The notes under the pieces: generated by a model | What the model saw: only the letters and a program-made list of their open reading frames with translations | Databases searched by the model: none | What the model was told of the DNA's origin: nothing | Part shown: positions 1 through 6,985 of the stretch, piece by piece | Numbering within the stretch: position 1 is the first letter of the stretch | Layout of the letters: the number at the start of each line of letters is the position of its first letter | DNA from: an uncultured Oscillospiraceae bacterium | Lineage (GTDB): Bacteria > Bacillota > Clostridia > Oscillospirales > Acutalibacteraceae | DNA length: 7,164 bases | Direction of reading: 5' to 3' | Assembly (NCBI GenBank): GCA_900554525.1 | Contig: USHL01000070.1 | Span: forward strand, 1 to 7,164 | Translations under genes and position numbers: made by a program

Positions 1-603
1 ATCCGGCGCATAAAGCAGTGCGCCGTAATAAGAGCCTTCGCTGAGCACATAAACGTAACCCTTTGAGTCTGCCGCAGTTTTTATCGGACGGAAAGCAAAA
101 TCCTCGGGGATAAGCGGAGAGTCCGGCAGAAGATATTCATCCCTGTAATTTCCCTCGCGGTCGCAGACCAGAACCCGGCTGTTTTCGGTATCCGAAATAT
201 ATACCGAACCGTCGCTGCCGACAGAAACACTGCGCGCTCCCGCAAATTCATATTCCTTTTCGCCCTTCACGGACATAATCTCCCGCACAAGGCGGAAAGC
301 GCTGTCCAGCACCGTTATTCGCGACTGTGAATCGAGTATATATATAAAGCCGTCCTTATCTGTGCAGATGTCAATAATCTCACTGAACGGCTCCACACCG
401 AAGCTTACCGCATCTATCATCCTTTCGGCATCGTACATCGGGCGGTTATATACCAGCTTACGCGTCGCGGAGCCGGTATTTTCCCAGTATGTATAGCTTT
501 CATACGGCACATATGCGTCGCTCTCCGCCGAAACGGTCACCGCCGCGGTGAGCAGCAAAGCTGTCAGAAAGGCCGCAATACGCTTCAAAGGCTTGATTGT
601 CAT
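1..603 (-). CDS. Secreted NHL-type beta-propeller protein (N-terminal 201 residues, runs off the left edge)
   Basis: This gene is not closed: its 3' end lies beyond base 1. It starts at ATG 601-603, supported by AGAAGGGAG (612-620) eight bases upstream. Residues 1-26 form a typical signal peptide (Lys4, Lys7 and Arg8, then an Ala/Leu core, with likely cleavage after V-S-A), and there is no lipobox Cys. Three propeller-like units follow. Unit 1 (about 76-108) has the core D-K-D-G-F-I-Y-I-L-D, unit 2 (about 121-158) has G-S-D-G-S-V-Y-I-S-D followed by N-S-R-V-L-V, and unit 3 (about 168-198) has D-S-K-G-Y-V-Y-V-L. This D-x-x-G-x-[IV]-Y-[IV]-x-D pattern is the NHL/SMP-30-like blade signature. It starts 18 bases after the second permease stop, so it is almost surely cotranscribed with the transporter. 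From memory, unchecked, related Clostridia and Paenibacillus operons carry an NHL or NHL-Yip1 gene here, so membrane segments may follow further left. Its function is unknown; a structural or sensing role at the surface is a guess. Confidence 0.85.
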   Translation of the reverse strand, partial: MTIKPLKRIAAFLTALLLTAAVTVSAESDAYVPYESYTYWENTGSATRKLVYNRPMYDAERMIDAVSFGVEPFSEIIDICTDKDGFIYILDSQSRITVLDSAFRLVREIMSVKGEKEYEFAGARSVSVGSDGSVYISDTENSRVLVCDREGNYRDEYLLPDSPLIPEDFAFRPIKTAADSKGYVYVLSEGSYYGALLYAPD

Positions 604-611
604 ATATTACG

Positions 612-620
612 CTCCCTTCT
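612..620 (-). promoter_or_regulatory. Ribosome binding site fixing the start of the NHL-type gene
   Basis: The minus-strand sequence AGAAGGGAG lies eight bases before ATG 601-603 and directly after the stop codon of the upstream permease (622-624). It makes this ATG the clear choice, and the signal peptide begins exactly there. Confidence 0.75.
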
Positions 621-621
621 G

Positions 622-1515
622 CTATTCCTTTATTCCCGCGCTGGTCATCGCCTCCATAACGTTGCTCTGCGAGATAAGGTAAACCAGTATCGGGGGTATC
701 ATCATTATCACCGTCATCGCCATTGAGCTGCCTGCCCGCGCCATACCTCCGGCAGAAATCTGTGAGGTTATCATCGGAAGAGTTTTGAGTTCCTCGGTGA
801 ATATGGTGCTGTTGGGCGAGACCGCCCATATATCGCGGAAGCCGAAAAGCATAAGCGTCAGCCATGCCGGCTTGACGGTGGGCATCACGATATTCCAGAA
901 GACCCTGAAATACCCCGCTCCGTCCATTTTGGCGGCTTCAAGCAGGGTGTCCGGCACATAGCCCTCTATATACTGCTTCATCAGGAACACGCCGAGCGTC
1001 GACGCCAGATGCGGCAGAATATATATCCAGTAGGTATCTATCAGATGAAGCTTTGCATACACAAGATAACATGGTATTGAAAGGGTATACGCGTTGAACA
1101 TAAGGGCAAACTGTATCACCCAGAAATAAACCTTCCTGCCGCGGAACCTCCCCTTTGACAGCGCAAAACCCGCCAGCGAAGAGGATATTATGTAAAGAAA
1201 TGTCGTGACAACCGCCACAAACAGGCTGTTCACTATATATCTTGAAAGGGGTATCTGCAGGTTGGAAAGCAGATCGGGCAGCGCGAGATAGTTGGTGATT
1301 GTCGGACGCTGCACAAAAAACCGCGGCGGGAATATGAGCAGCTCGTCAAGCGGCTTAAACGAGGTCATTACCGCATAAATCAGCGGCAGCATCGAAAAAA
1401 GACCGCCCAGTATCAGAAAGGCAAGATAAAAGAAATTGCCTATTTTAGAGCGCGTAAAGCGGCGGCTGAAGCTGCTTTTCTTCCTGAAAACCCTTGGGAG
1501 CGTTATACTTTTCAT
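622..1515 (-). CDS. Carbohydrate ABC transporter permease, MalG/YtcP-type
   Basis: This 297-residue inner permease subunit of a binding-protein-dependent sugar importer has the normal length for the MalG/UgpE class. It has a basic N-terminus (about 1-25) and six predicted membrane helices near residues 27-50, 93-119, 128-152, 161-178, 215-232 and 264-282. The cytoplasmic EAA loop that docks on the ATPase is textbook: E193-A-A, D198-G-A, F206, I209, P212, P216. The segment S-F-K-P-L-D-E-L after helix 1 and the F-P-P-R-F-F run fit the YtcP/LplC-like permeases that pair with large solute-binding proteins (family recalled, not searched). The usual Gly-rich C-terminal tail of MalG is weak here (T-S-A-G-I-K-E). 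GGGGAGGT lies inside the last codons of the upstream permease, with GGAGG six bases before the ATG, and only three bases separate the two genes. Substrate cannot be read from the permease; an oligosaccharide is likely. Confidence 0.93.
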   Translation of the reverse strand: MKSITLPRVFRKKSSFSRRFTRSKIGNFFYLAFLILGGLFSMLPLIYAVMTSFKPLDELLIFPPRFFVQRPTITNYLALPDLLSNLQIPLSRYIVNSLFVAVVTTFLYIISSSLAGFALSKGRFRGRKVYFWVIQFALMFNAYTLSIPCYLVYAKLHLIDTYWIYILPHLASTLGVFLMKQYIEGYVPDTLLEAAKMDGAGYFRVFWNIVMPTVKPAWLTLMLFGFRDIWAVSPNSTIFTEELKTLPMITSQISAGGMARAGSSMAMTVIMMIPPILVYLISQSNVMEAMTSAGIKE

Positions 1516-1518
1516 CGT

Positions 1519-2427
1519 TTACCTCCCCGTCATTGACAAAAGCTTGCCGACTATCAGACGTATCGAGAACATCATTGCGAAAAGCACCAGCGCTATCGAA
1601 GAGGCATAGCCGTATTCGAACCGCACCGTCGCAACGTCGGTCATATGCGACACCACCGTATCGACTGCATACTGTGTACTCGGAAAGCCTGCAAGTTCAA
1701 TTGCTATCGAGCTTACCGAAAAGCTGCTCTGTATCTGCATAACCGCGGAAAACAAAAGCATATGCGACATGCTCGGAAGCGTAAGATACCGCAGCTCCTG
1801 CCAGCGGTTGCGTATTCCGTCTATCGCGCCTGCCTCGTAAAGATCCGAGCTTATATTCTGAAGCCCCGAAATATTCGAAAGGAAGGATATGCCCATGCTT
1901 GACCAAAGCTGCACGATTATGATTATAGGCATCAGATATTCCGGCGTTTTGAGCCAGTTCACCGGCTCGGTTATCACGCCCGCCGACAAAAGCAGGCTGT
2001 TGAGATAGCCGTAGCTTTCGCCGCTGAAAAGCACCTTCCAGATAAAATAGGCGTTTCCGACCAGCGACGGAGAATAAAACATAAATGAAAGCACCGTGCG
2101 CACGCCGGGTGAAAACTCGTTGACGAACCATGCCAGCACGAATGAAAGCAGAAAGCCCAGCGGACCCGCAATCACCGCAAAAACAAAGGTGTTTTTAACC
2201 ACGGTGCCGAATACCTCGTCCACCGTGAACATGCGCTTGAAATTATCTATGCCGATAAATTCGGGAACCCCTAAAAGATCGTATGAGGTAAAGCTCAGCA
2301 CCACCGAAGCCACTATCGGGATTATGGTGAAGAGAAGAAAGAACACCGAAAACGGAGCGAGCATCACAAATATCGGGGACTGCTCGCGCAGGCTGTTTAT
2401 GCCGCCCGGTCTCTTTTGCTTTTTCAT
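1519..2427 (-). CDS. Sugar ABC transporter permease, MalF/LplB-type
   Basis: This 302-residue membrane subunit is the expected heterodimer partner of the next gene. Hydrophobic helices lie near residues 19-45, 80-102, 111-133, 163-186, 222-243 and 275-296. The EAA loop is at 197-218 (Y-E-A-G-A-I-D-G, then W209-Q-E-L and T-L-P). It has one more residue between the Asp-Gly and the Pro than the loop of the partner permease, and I believe this is usual for the LplB-like subgroup. It lacks the long N-terminal and periplasmic additions of enteric MalF, as expected for a Gram-positive permease. AAAGGAG (2437-2443) overlaps the stop codon of the upstream binding protein and sits nine bases from ATG 2425-2427, which suggests translational coupling. 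No ATPase gene is adjacent; Gram-positive sugar importers of this type commonly share an MsmX-like ATPase encoded elsewhere. The assignment to the permease family is firm, the substrate is not known. Confidence 0.93.
   Translation of the reverse strand: MKKQKRPGGINSLREQSPIFVMLAPFSVFFLLFTIIPIVASVVLSFTSYDLLGVPEFIGIDNFKRMFTVDEVFGTVVKNTFVFAVIAGPLGFLLSFVLAWFVNEFSPGVRTVLSFMFYSPSLVGNAYFIWKVLFSGESYGYLNSLLLSAGVITEPVNWLKTPEYLMPIIIIVQLWSSMGISFLSNISGLQNISSDLYEAGAIDGIRNRWQELRYLTLPSMSHMLLFSAVMQIQSSFSVSSIAIELAGFPSTQYAVDTVVSHMTDVATVRFEYGYASSIALVLFAMMFSIRLIVGKLLSMTGR
1521..1528 (-). promoter_or_regulatory. Ribosome binding site embedded in the upstream permease stop region
   Basis: The minus-strand GGGGAGGT is made of the last sense codons and the first base of the TAA stop of the 302-residue permease, and GGAGG lies six bases before the ATG of the next permease. 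With a three-base gap between the genes, this layout favours translational coupling and equal amounts of the two permease subunits. Confidence 0.7.
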
Positions 2428-2441
2428 TTTCCGCCGCTCCT

Positions 2442-5303
2442 TTACTCGTATTCTTTAATCTTGCGCTGTATTTCCTCGTCTGCCACCTTAGACCATTTGA
2501 CGACGGCATCCTTAGGATTGGTATTATCATTCATCACAGACCAGAAGGCCTGATCCACCGCTCTGGAAAGGTAGTAGCTCCCCGGGACCTCGGGCACCTC
2601 TTTTACCTTTTCCCACTGATTAAGCAGCGCCCCGAGATCGTCCGGATCCCATGAAAGGTTCTTGAAGGCCTCGACGTTTGAGGTGGGGATACGCCCGAGC
2701 ATGCCGAGAACCGATTCGACATTGCGGGAATATCTCGTCTGCACTTCGGCTGAGGTCCACCATTTGAGGAACTCCCACGCCGCCTCCTTGTTATCGCTGC
2801 GCTCAACTATCGCGCAGCCCGTTCCGCCGCCGGCGACAAAGCTTTCGCCGCCTTCCGCGCCCGGCACGTTCGCCAGCGCCCAGCGCCCCTGTATCTCAGG
2901 CGCCGTGCTGTACAGCGTTATATAATTGGTATACGGCGCTATCCCGAGCGGCATTGAGCCGTTGCGGAAGCGGTTATAGAAATCCGCCTCGCGCAGATAA
3001 CCGTAATCGCTGTACATCTCGGTCCATTCTTTAAATACCCTTATTCCCTCGACGCTGTTAATCGCTGTCGCATTAAGCTCGCTGTTATAAAGCGAGAGGC
3101 CGTTCTGCATCATAAGCGTAGGATAGAGATTAAGGCTTCCTATTCCGGTATTTACCGTTGTAGTGGTTGCTATCTGGGTATAGGGAACGTACACGCTCAT
3201 ATTATAGCGCTGTATAACGGTAGCGCAGTCTAAAAACTCATCCCATGTTTTCGGAGGCTCAAGTCCGAGCTGCTCCAATATATCAGTGCGGTAGAACATA
3301 CAGAAAAACGTCTGCTGGTCGGGCAGCGCATACAATGCGCCGTTATAGCGGTAAGGCTCTTCCGCCCCCTCCATAAAGCGGCCGAGAACCTCCTCGCAGT
3401 CCTCAAACTGCGTAAGATCAGCCAATGCGCCGCGCATGCCGTAATTGACAGGCGCAGTACGCTCCAGATGAAGCTGGATATCCGGGAAATTGCCCGCCAG
3501 AAGACCGTTTATCAGTGTGTTGCTGACAATCTGAAGCTCGACCTCAATTCCTGTATCGGCGGTAAACGATTCCCTTATCAGCGAATCGAGCACCATTGTC
3601 TGATCACGGCCCCAGTTTATCCACAGCTTCAGCGAATCCTCACTTTCCGCCTCGCCCGTGGAATAGCCATGTATATAAGAGCCTAAAAGTCTTTCAAAGC
3701 CGAACCAGAAGCTCTGGAAGAAATTCGGCTCGTTCCATTCAAAATCAGAACCCGCGGGGCTTAAACGTATCTCGTCAAGCGTCAGCGGCATATTTTTCAT
3801 CTCACCCAGCCATGAGCTGAGAGTGGTATACGTAGTATAAAAATCCTTGACATAAATATGTGCTATATAGGGCGCGTCCAGCATCTGCTGAATCACGCGG
3901 TTGGTATTTTTCATCGCAGCGGTATACTGACCGCCCTTCTTTCCGAATGCTTCAAGACCCTCCACCATGCTTTCAAGCTCTTCCTTTGCCGCAGAAAGAG
4001 TATCATTGAAGCCGGGTATCTGCCTGAAAAGCTCGTAATCGCGGTTAATATCCGGCGTTTCGCCGGTTATCATCACGATTTTAAGGTACAGATCTCCGAG
4101 AGTAGTTACAACGCGGTTCAGACGGTCGTAATAATCCGACATTTCACCCAGAGTCACTCCGAGCGAAAGGGTGTGCTCACCCTTTTCAAGCCGGATATAA
4201 TACGGGGAATCCTCACCGCCGAATTCGTAATGCTGCCAGCCGGTGCCGTAATCAAAGCTGAGCCGTGCCGCTTCTGCAAACGGGGTTTTACCGTCTATCT
4301 TCAGATACCGCATGCTTTCGCCGTTTACAAGGTCGCTCTGCTTATAGCGGAAGCCCACTTTGTAATATCCGCTTTCCGGCACATAGAAATCCCAGGTGAG
4401 CTCCTGACCCGGCGACTGCCATGTGGTGCCGCCGATGCAGTTGATTTTTGTGATAAACGGATCTACCGGAGTCATTCCGGAATTGCCGTTCAGGGCTTTA
4501 GGTATCAGTGAGTTATCCGTTTTAAGATCGGCGTTCTCCGCCTGTATTATTACCGGCTCTCCGGCGGTTTCTTCGATTTGATAGCTTTCGGAAACCGTTT
4601 CATAAGGCTGAGGCTCCTCCGGAGCATATAGTCCGACCGACGCAACGGCTATTCCGTAGCCGTTTCCGCCGACGGTTACAACATGCCTGCCTGCTGTCAG
4701 CGCAAAACGGTAGGGCTCTGTTTCGACACCGCTTACATCCTCTGCCAGGCGGAAAACATATTCGCCCGTTTCGATCTGCTCTGCGGCTATCTCGTTGCCG
4801 TTTTTATCGCTGCGCGGCTGTTCGGAGGCATTTTTCCAGTCCCGGGTAAGGTGCATTGCTCCGGCTCCCTCAAAAGGGAAAGCGCCGTCTATTGACAGCG
4901 AATACTCTATATCCGGCCCGCTTTTAAGCGGAAGAAAGCTGATGCCGAAATTATAAAATGCATCCTCGGGGATATTAAATTCAAAAGAAAGCGAACCGCT
5001 GCCGTCCTCCCACACAAGAACATCGCGGCTGCCGGAATATTCGTCTTTTATTTCGGCGGCGCCGCCCGACACACTGCCGGCGGCGCCCGAAAGAACGATA
5101 TTCTCATCGGCGCTTTTAAAGCCGTAAGACTCCAGATACCGATCATATTCCGAAGAATATTCCGTTCCGGATACCGCAGATACGCCGCTTCCCGCGTCCA
5201 TAGACGCGGGAGCGGTATCGGCCGAAAAAGGCAGCAGACCCTCGGAAAGCATTATTGCCGCGGTAAAAACCGCTGTTATAGCCTTGAAAAATTTTTTCTG
5301 CAT
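2442..5303 (-). CDS. Large modular extracellular solute-binding protein (two CBM-like modules plus a family-1 binding domain)
   Basis: At 953 residues this is about twice the usual length of a sugar-binding protein. Residues 1-28 form a signal peptide (Lys3-Lys4, a hydrophobic core, likely cleavage after F-S-A) but with no lipobox Cys, which is unusual for a Gram-positive binding protein. Residues about 66-228 and 250-412 are two beta-rich modules resembling CBM6/CBM35. The second begins with the typical A-E-N (255-257), has E-S-G-Y-Y-K-V and ends in K-G-E-H-T-L-S-L. A helical segment (about 425-530) links them to a family-1 extracellular solute-binding domain (about 553-953): L-K-L-W-I at 558-562, F-P-D-I-Q at 606-610, Y-A-L-P at 658-661, P-K-T-W-D-E-F at 684-690, G-R-W-A-L near 806-810 and A-A-W-E-F-L-K-W-W at 841-849. 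It should capture an oligosaccharide for the two downstream permeases. AAGGGAG (5311-5317) lies seven bases before ATG 5301-5303. The upstream gene ends 38 bases away. Confidence 0.92.
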   Translation of the reverse strand: MQKKFFKAITAVFTAAIMLSEGLLPFSADTAPASMDAGSGVSAVSGTEYSSEYDRYLESYGFKSADENIVLSGAAGSVSGGAAEIKDEYSGSRDVLVWEDGSGSLSFEFNIPEDAFYNFGISFLPLKSGPDIEYSLSIDGAFPFEGAGAMHLTRDWKNASEQPRSDKNGNEIAAEQIETGEYVFRLAEDVSGVETEPYRFALTAGRHVVTVGGNGYGIAVASVGLYAPEEPQPYETVSESYQIEETAGEPVIIQAENADLKTDNSLIPKALNGNSGMTPVDPFITKINCIGGTTWQSPGQELTWDFYVPESGYYKVGFRYKQSDLVNGESMRYLKIDGKTPFAEAARLSFDYGTGWQHYEFGGEDSPYYIRLEKGEHTLSLGVTLGEMSDYYDRLNRVVTTLGDLYLKIVMITGETPDINRDYELFRQIPGFNDTLSAAKEELESMVEGLEAFGKKGGQYTAAMKNTNRVIQQMLDAPYIAHIYVKDFYTTYTTLSSWLGEMKNMPLTLDEIRLSPAGSDFEWNEPNFFQSFWFGFERLLGSYIHGYSTGEAESEDSLKLWINWGRDQTMVLDSLIRESFTADTGIEVELQIVSNTLINGLLAGNFPDIQLHLERTAPVNYGMRGALADLTQFEDCEEVLGRFMEGAEEPYRYNGALYALPDQQTFFCMFYRTDILEQLGLEPPKTWDEFLDCATVIQRYNMSVYVPYTQIATTTTVNTGIGSLNLYPTLMMQNGLSLYNSELNATAINSVEGIRVFKEWTEMYSDYGYLREADFYNRFRNGSMPLGIAPYTNYITLYSTAPEIQGRWALANVPGAEGGESFVAGGGTGCAIVERSDNKEAAWEFLKWWTSAEVQTRYSRNVESVLGMLGRIPTSNVEAFKNLSWDPDDLGALLNQWEKVKEVPEVPGSYYLSRAVDQAFWSVMNDNTNPKDAVVKWSKVADEEIQRKIKEYE
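5052..5091 (-). repeat. GC-rich imperfect inverted repeat inside the binding-protein gene
   Basis: TTCGG + GCGCCGCC (5052-5056 and 5059-5066) pairs with GGCGGCGC + CCGAA (5079-5091) around a 12-base loop, with two unpaired bases (5057-5058). It encodes the Gly/Ala/Ser-rich stretch near residues 71-83 in front of the first CBM-like module. Part of the symmetry may simply come from Gly and Ala codons. No T-run follows on the coding strand, so it is not a terminator. Confidence 0.4.
5185..5215 (-). repeat. Strong inverted repeat (hairpin) just after the signal-peptide codons
   Basis: The arms CCCGCGTC (5191-5198) and GACGCGGG (5203-5210) are perfectly complementary around a four-base loop. The pair 5190/5211 extends them, and after one bulged base (5189) CCGC (5185-5188) pairs with GCGG (5212-5215), giving 13 pairs in all. 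It spans about codons 30-40 of the binding protein, at the presumed signal-peptide/mature boundary. No T-run follows on the minus strand, so it is not an intrinsic terminator. Any effect on translation or mRNA stability is conjecture. Confidence 0.55.
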
Positions 5304-5341
5304 AGCTTTTCTCCCTTACTGCCGTTCGGCGAAATCAATTC

Positions 5342-6985
5342 TTATTTTTTATTCTTTTTACGCTTTTTTACAATAATTACCGTAGTAACGACCGCGGCTA
5401 TTACCACAAGCGCGCCCGCAGCTGCCGCAATAATCAATACCAGGTTTATTCCGTTCTCTTCGCCCGCGGGTGACTTGGAGGGCTTGCCGGGGCTCTTTTC
5501 ACCCGACGTTTCATTATTTACTGTCTCCTCCGTCGGCTCCTCTTCAGAGCCGCTTTCGGGTCTGTCGACCGTCTGCTCCGGCTCGGACGACATATTGCCG
5601 TCACTGTTGACAAGCGGCTTTACCGTTCCCGTTTTTCCGGTGGGCACCACCGAGAAATCGTCAAGGTAAAGATCCGTATCGGAATTTACCCTTACCAGCA
5701 CATAAGGGGCGTCGGCGACAAATTTTACCGTAAACTCGCGCCATTCGTATTCGCCGAGATTGCTGTAGCCTACCGACGTTATATCGCCGTAATTTGAGTA
5801 AATGTGCGGATCGGACGCCGCCAGCAGCTCTACGCTGCCCGAAGCGCCGGCTGTCTCCGCCCCTATCCAGAAAATCATTTCATACTCGTTTCCGGGTACA
5901 AGAGGATTTTCATAGTTGAGCAGCAGCAGCGGCGTTTCCTCAAGACCTGCTATGGCATGCATTGACTTATTGCCGCCGTGCAGATTCTTAGGCGTGTAGT
6001 ATATGTTTCCGGGACGGAACTGCTCGAATGCAATATTGTAATCGTACATTTCGTCCAGCAAAGATTCAAAGCCCTGCTCGAAGCCTACCTGAGTCCATTT
6101 GGCGTAAAGCACCATTTCATAGTCCGGGAAATAATTGAACGTATAAGGAATAATCTTATAGGAGCTTGTGTACCAGCCGTCGAAGCGGTAGCCGCGGTAT
6201 ACCGGAACCGGAAGATCGCCGGGATCCAGCTCCTGACCGGCAAAGCCGAACAACGATTCACATTCACTGCCGCCCTCGGAGGCAAACGAAAGCTCCAGCA
6301 GGTACGGGTCGTGGTGGCTCGAATACTGCTCGGCGTTTTCAAAGCAGCGCAGCACCGGCGAGCCGTCTTCAACCGTCATCCAGATATTGTCAAAGTCAAA
6401 GCCCGCCATTTTTGTTTTTGCCTGCTCGCCCTTCATAAAGGCTATGCCGAGGGAGCTTATTCCCTTGACCTTGCCCTTATTTCCGTCGATATAGGAATTT
6501 ATGATCTGCGCGTTTGCCGCGCCGCTGTTTTCCATTATCGGATCGCGGTCGAGCGAAACAGAATAGCAGTTTTCAATCACCGACACATATCCGTTCCATG
6601 TATTGCCGATAAGTGTTCCGGCATAGCTGTCGCCCGAAAGCTCACCGGAGAAATAGCAGTTATCAAGCGACAGGGCGCGCGGGTTTCCGGCCACCAGTCC
6701 GCCGGCGAATTTTGCCTCGATATAAACGCTGTCGTCGGCGAAGCACTGGCTCATTACCGGATTGACATAAGTATCCTTATTATCAGTCGAATTATCGCCT
6801 ATGGTCTGGCCGATAAAGGCTGCGGCGTAGCTGTCCTTGCCGCTGCTCGCCTTGCTCACTATATAGGAATCGGTAATGCCGAGCTTTTCGATAACGGCGC
6901 CTGTGACAACCTTTTGCAGCAGTCCGACAACGGCGTCGCTGGCATTGAAGTAAAGACCGGAGATAACATGACCGTCACCGTCAAT
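5342..6985 (-). CDS. Surface protein with GLUG-like repeats, InlB B-repeat, CBM-like domain and C-terminal membrane anchor (N-terminus missing)
   Basis: Numbering here starts at GTG 6857-6859, which gives 505 residues, but that GTG is not the true start. The frame continues 42 sensible codons upstream (I-D-G-D-G-H-V-I-S-G-L-Y-F, then V-G-L-L and L-G-I-T-D-S-Y-I), a classic GLUG-type repeat opening. Residues 1-170 continue this beta-helix-like repeat region (F-A-G-G-L-V-A-G and Y-A-G-T-L-I-G mark the turns) and close with D-F-D-N-I-W and S-P-V-L. Residues about 187-255 are one InlB B-repeat (F-D-G-W-Y-T at 226-231, V-L-Y-A-K-W at 250-255). Residues about 258-407 resemble a CBM4/9-like jelly roll (Y-L-D-D-F-S at 398-403). 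An acidic Ser/Pro/Thr linker (about 408-468) leads to a membrane helix (471-497) and the tail KKRKKNKK. There is no LPXTG. It should be held in the cell membrane, facing outwards. It is the first visible gene of the operon, and no signal peptide or true start is present in the window. Confidence 0.82.
   Translation of the reverse strand: MDGDGHVISGLYFNASDAVVGLLQKVVTGAVIEKLGITDSYIVSKASSGKDSYAAAFIGQTIGDNSTDNKDTYVNPVMSQCFADDSVYIEAKFAGGLVAGNPRALSLDNCYFSGELSGDSYAGTLIGNTWNGYVSVIENCYSVSLDRDPIMENSGAANAQIINSYIDGNKGKVKGISSLGIAFMKGEQAKTKMAGFDFDNIWMTVEDGSPVLRCFENAEQYSSHHDPYLLELSFASEGGSECESLFGFAGQELDPGDLPVPVYRGYRFDGWYTSSYKIIPYTFNYFPDYEMVLYAKWTQVGFEQGFESLLDEMYDYNIAFEQFRPGNIYYTPKNLHGGNKSMHAIAGLEETPLLLLNYENPLVPGNEYEMIFWIGAETAGASGSVELLAASDPHIYSNYGDITSVGYSNLGEYEWREFTVKFVADAPYVLVRVNSDTDLYLDDFSVVPTGKTGTVKPLVNSDGNMSSEPEQTVDRPESGSEEEPTEETVNNETSGEKSPGKPSKSPAGEENGINLVLIIAAAAGALVVIAAVVTTVIIVKKRKKNKK

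Noticed and set aside
3858..4511. Plus-strand open frame of 217 codons
   Set aside because: It is entirely antisense to the binding-protein gene, whose domains are continuous across this stretch. It has no credible ribosome binding site or recognisable motif.
5185..5215. Intrinsic terminator
   Set aside because: The stem is strong, but no T-run follows on the coding strand and it lies inside an intact reading frame.
5304..5400. Possible internal promoter (TTGTAA and TAAAAA on the minus strand) or terminator between the surface-protein and binding-protein genes
   Set aside because: The promoter boxes match only four of six bases each and lie in Lys codons, which are A-rich anyway. The GCCG/CGGC symmetry in the gap is too short and lacks a T-run to be a terminator.
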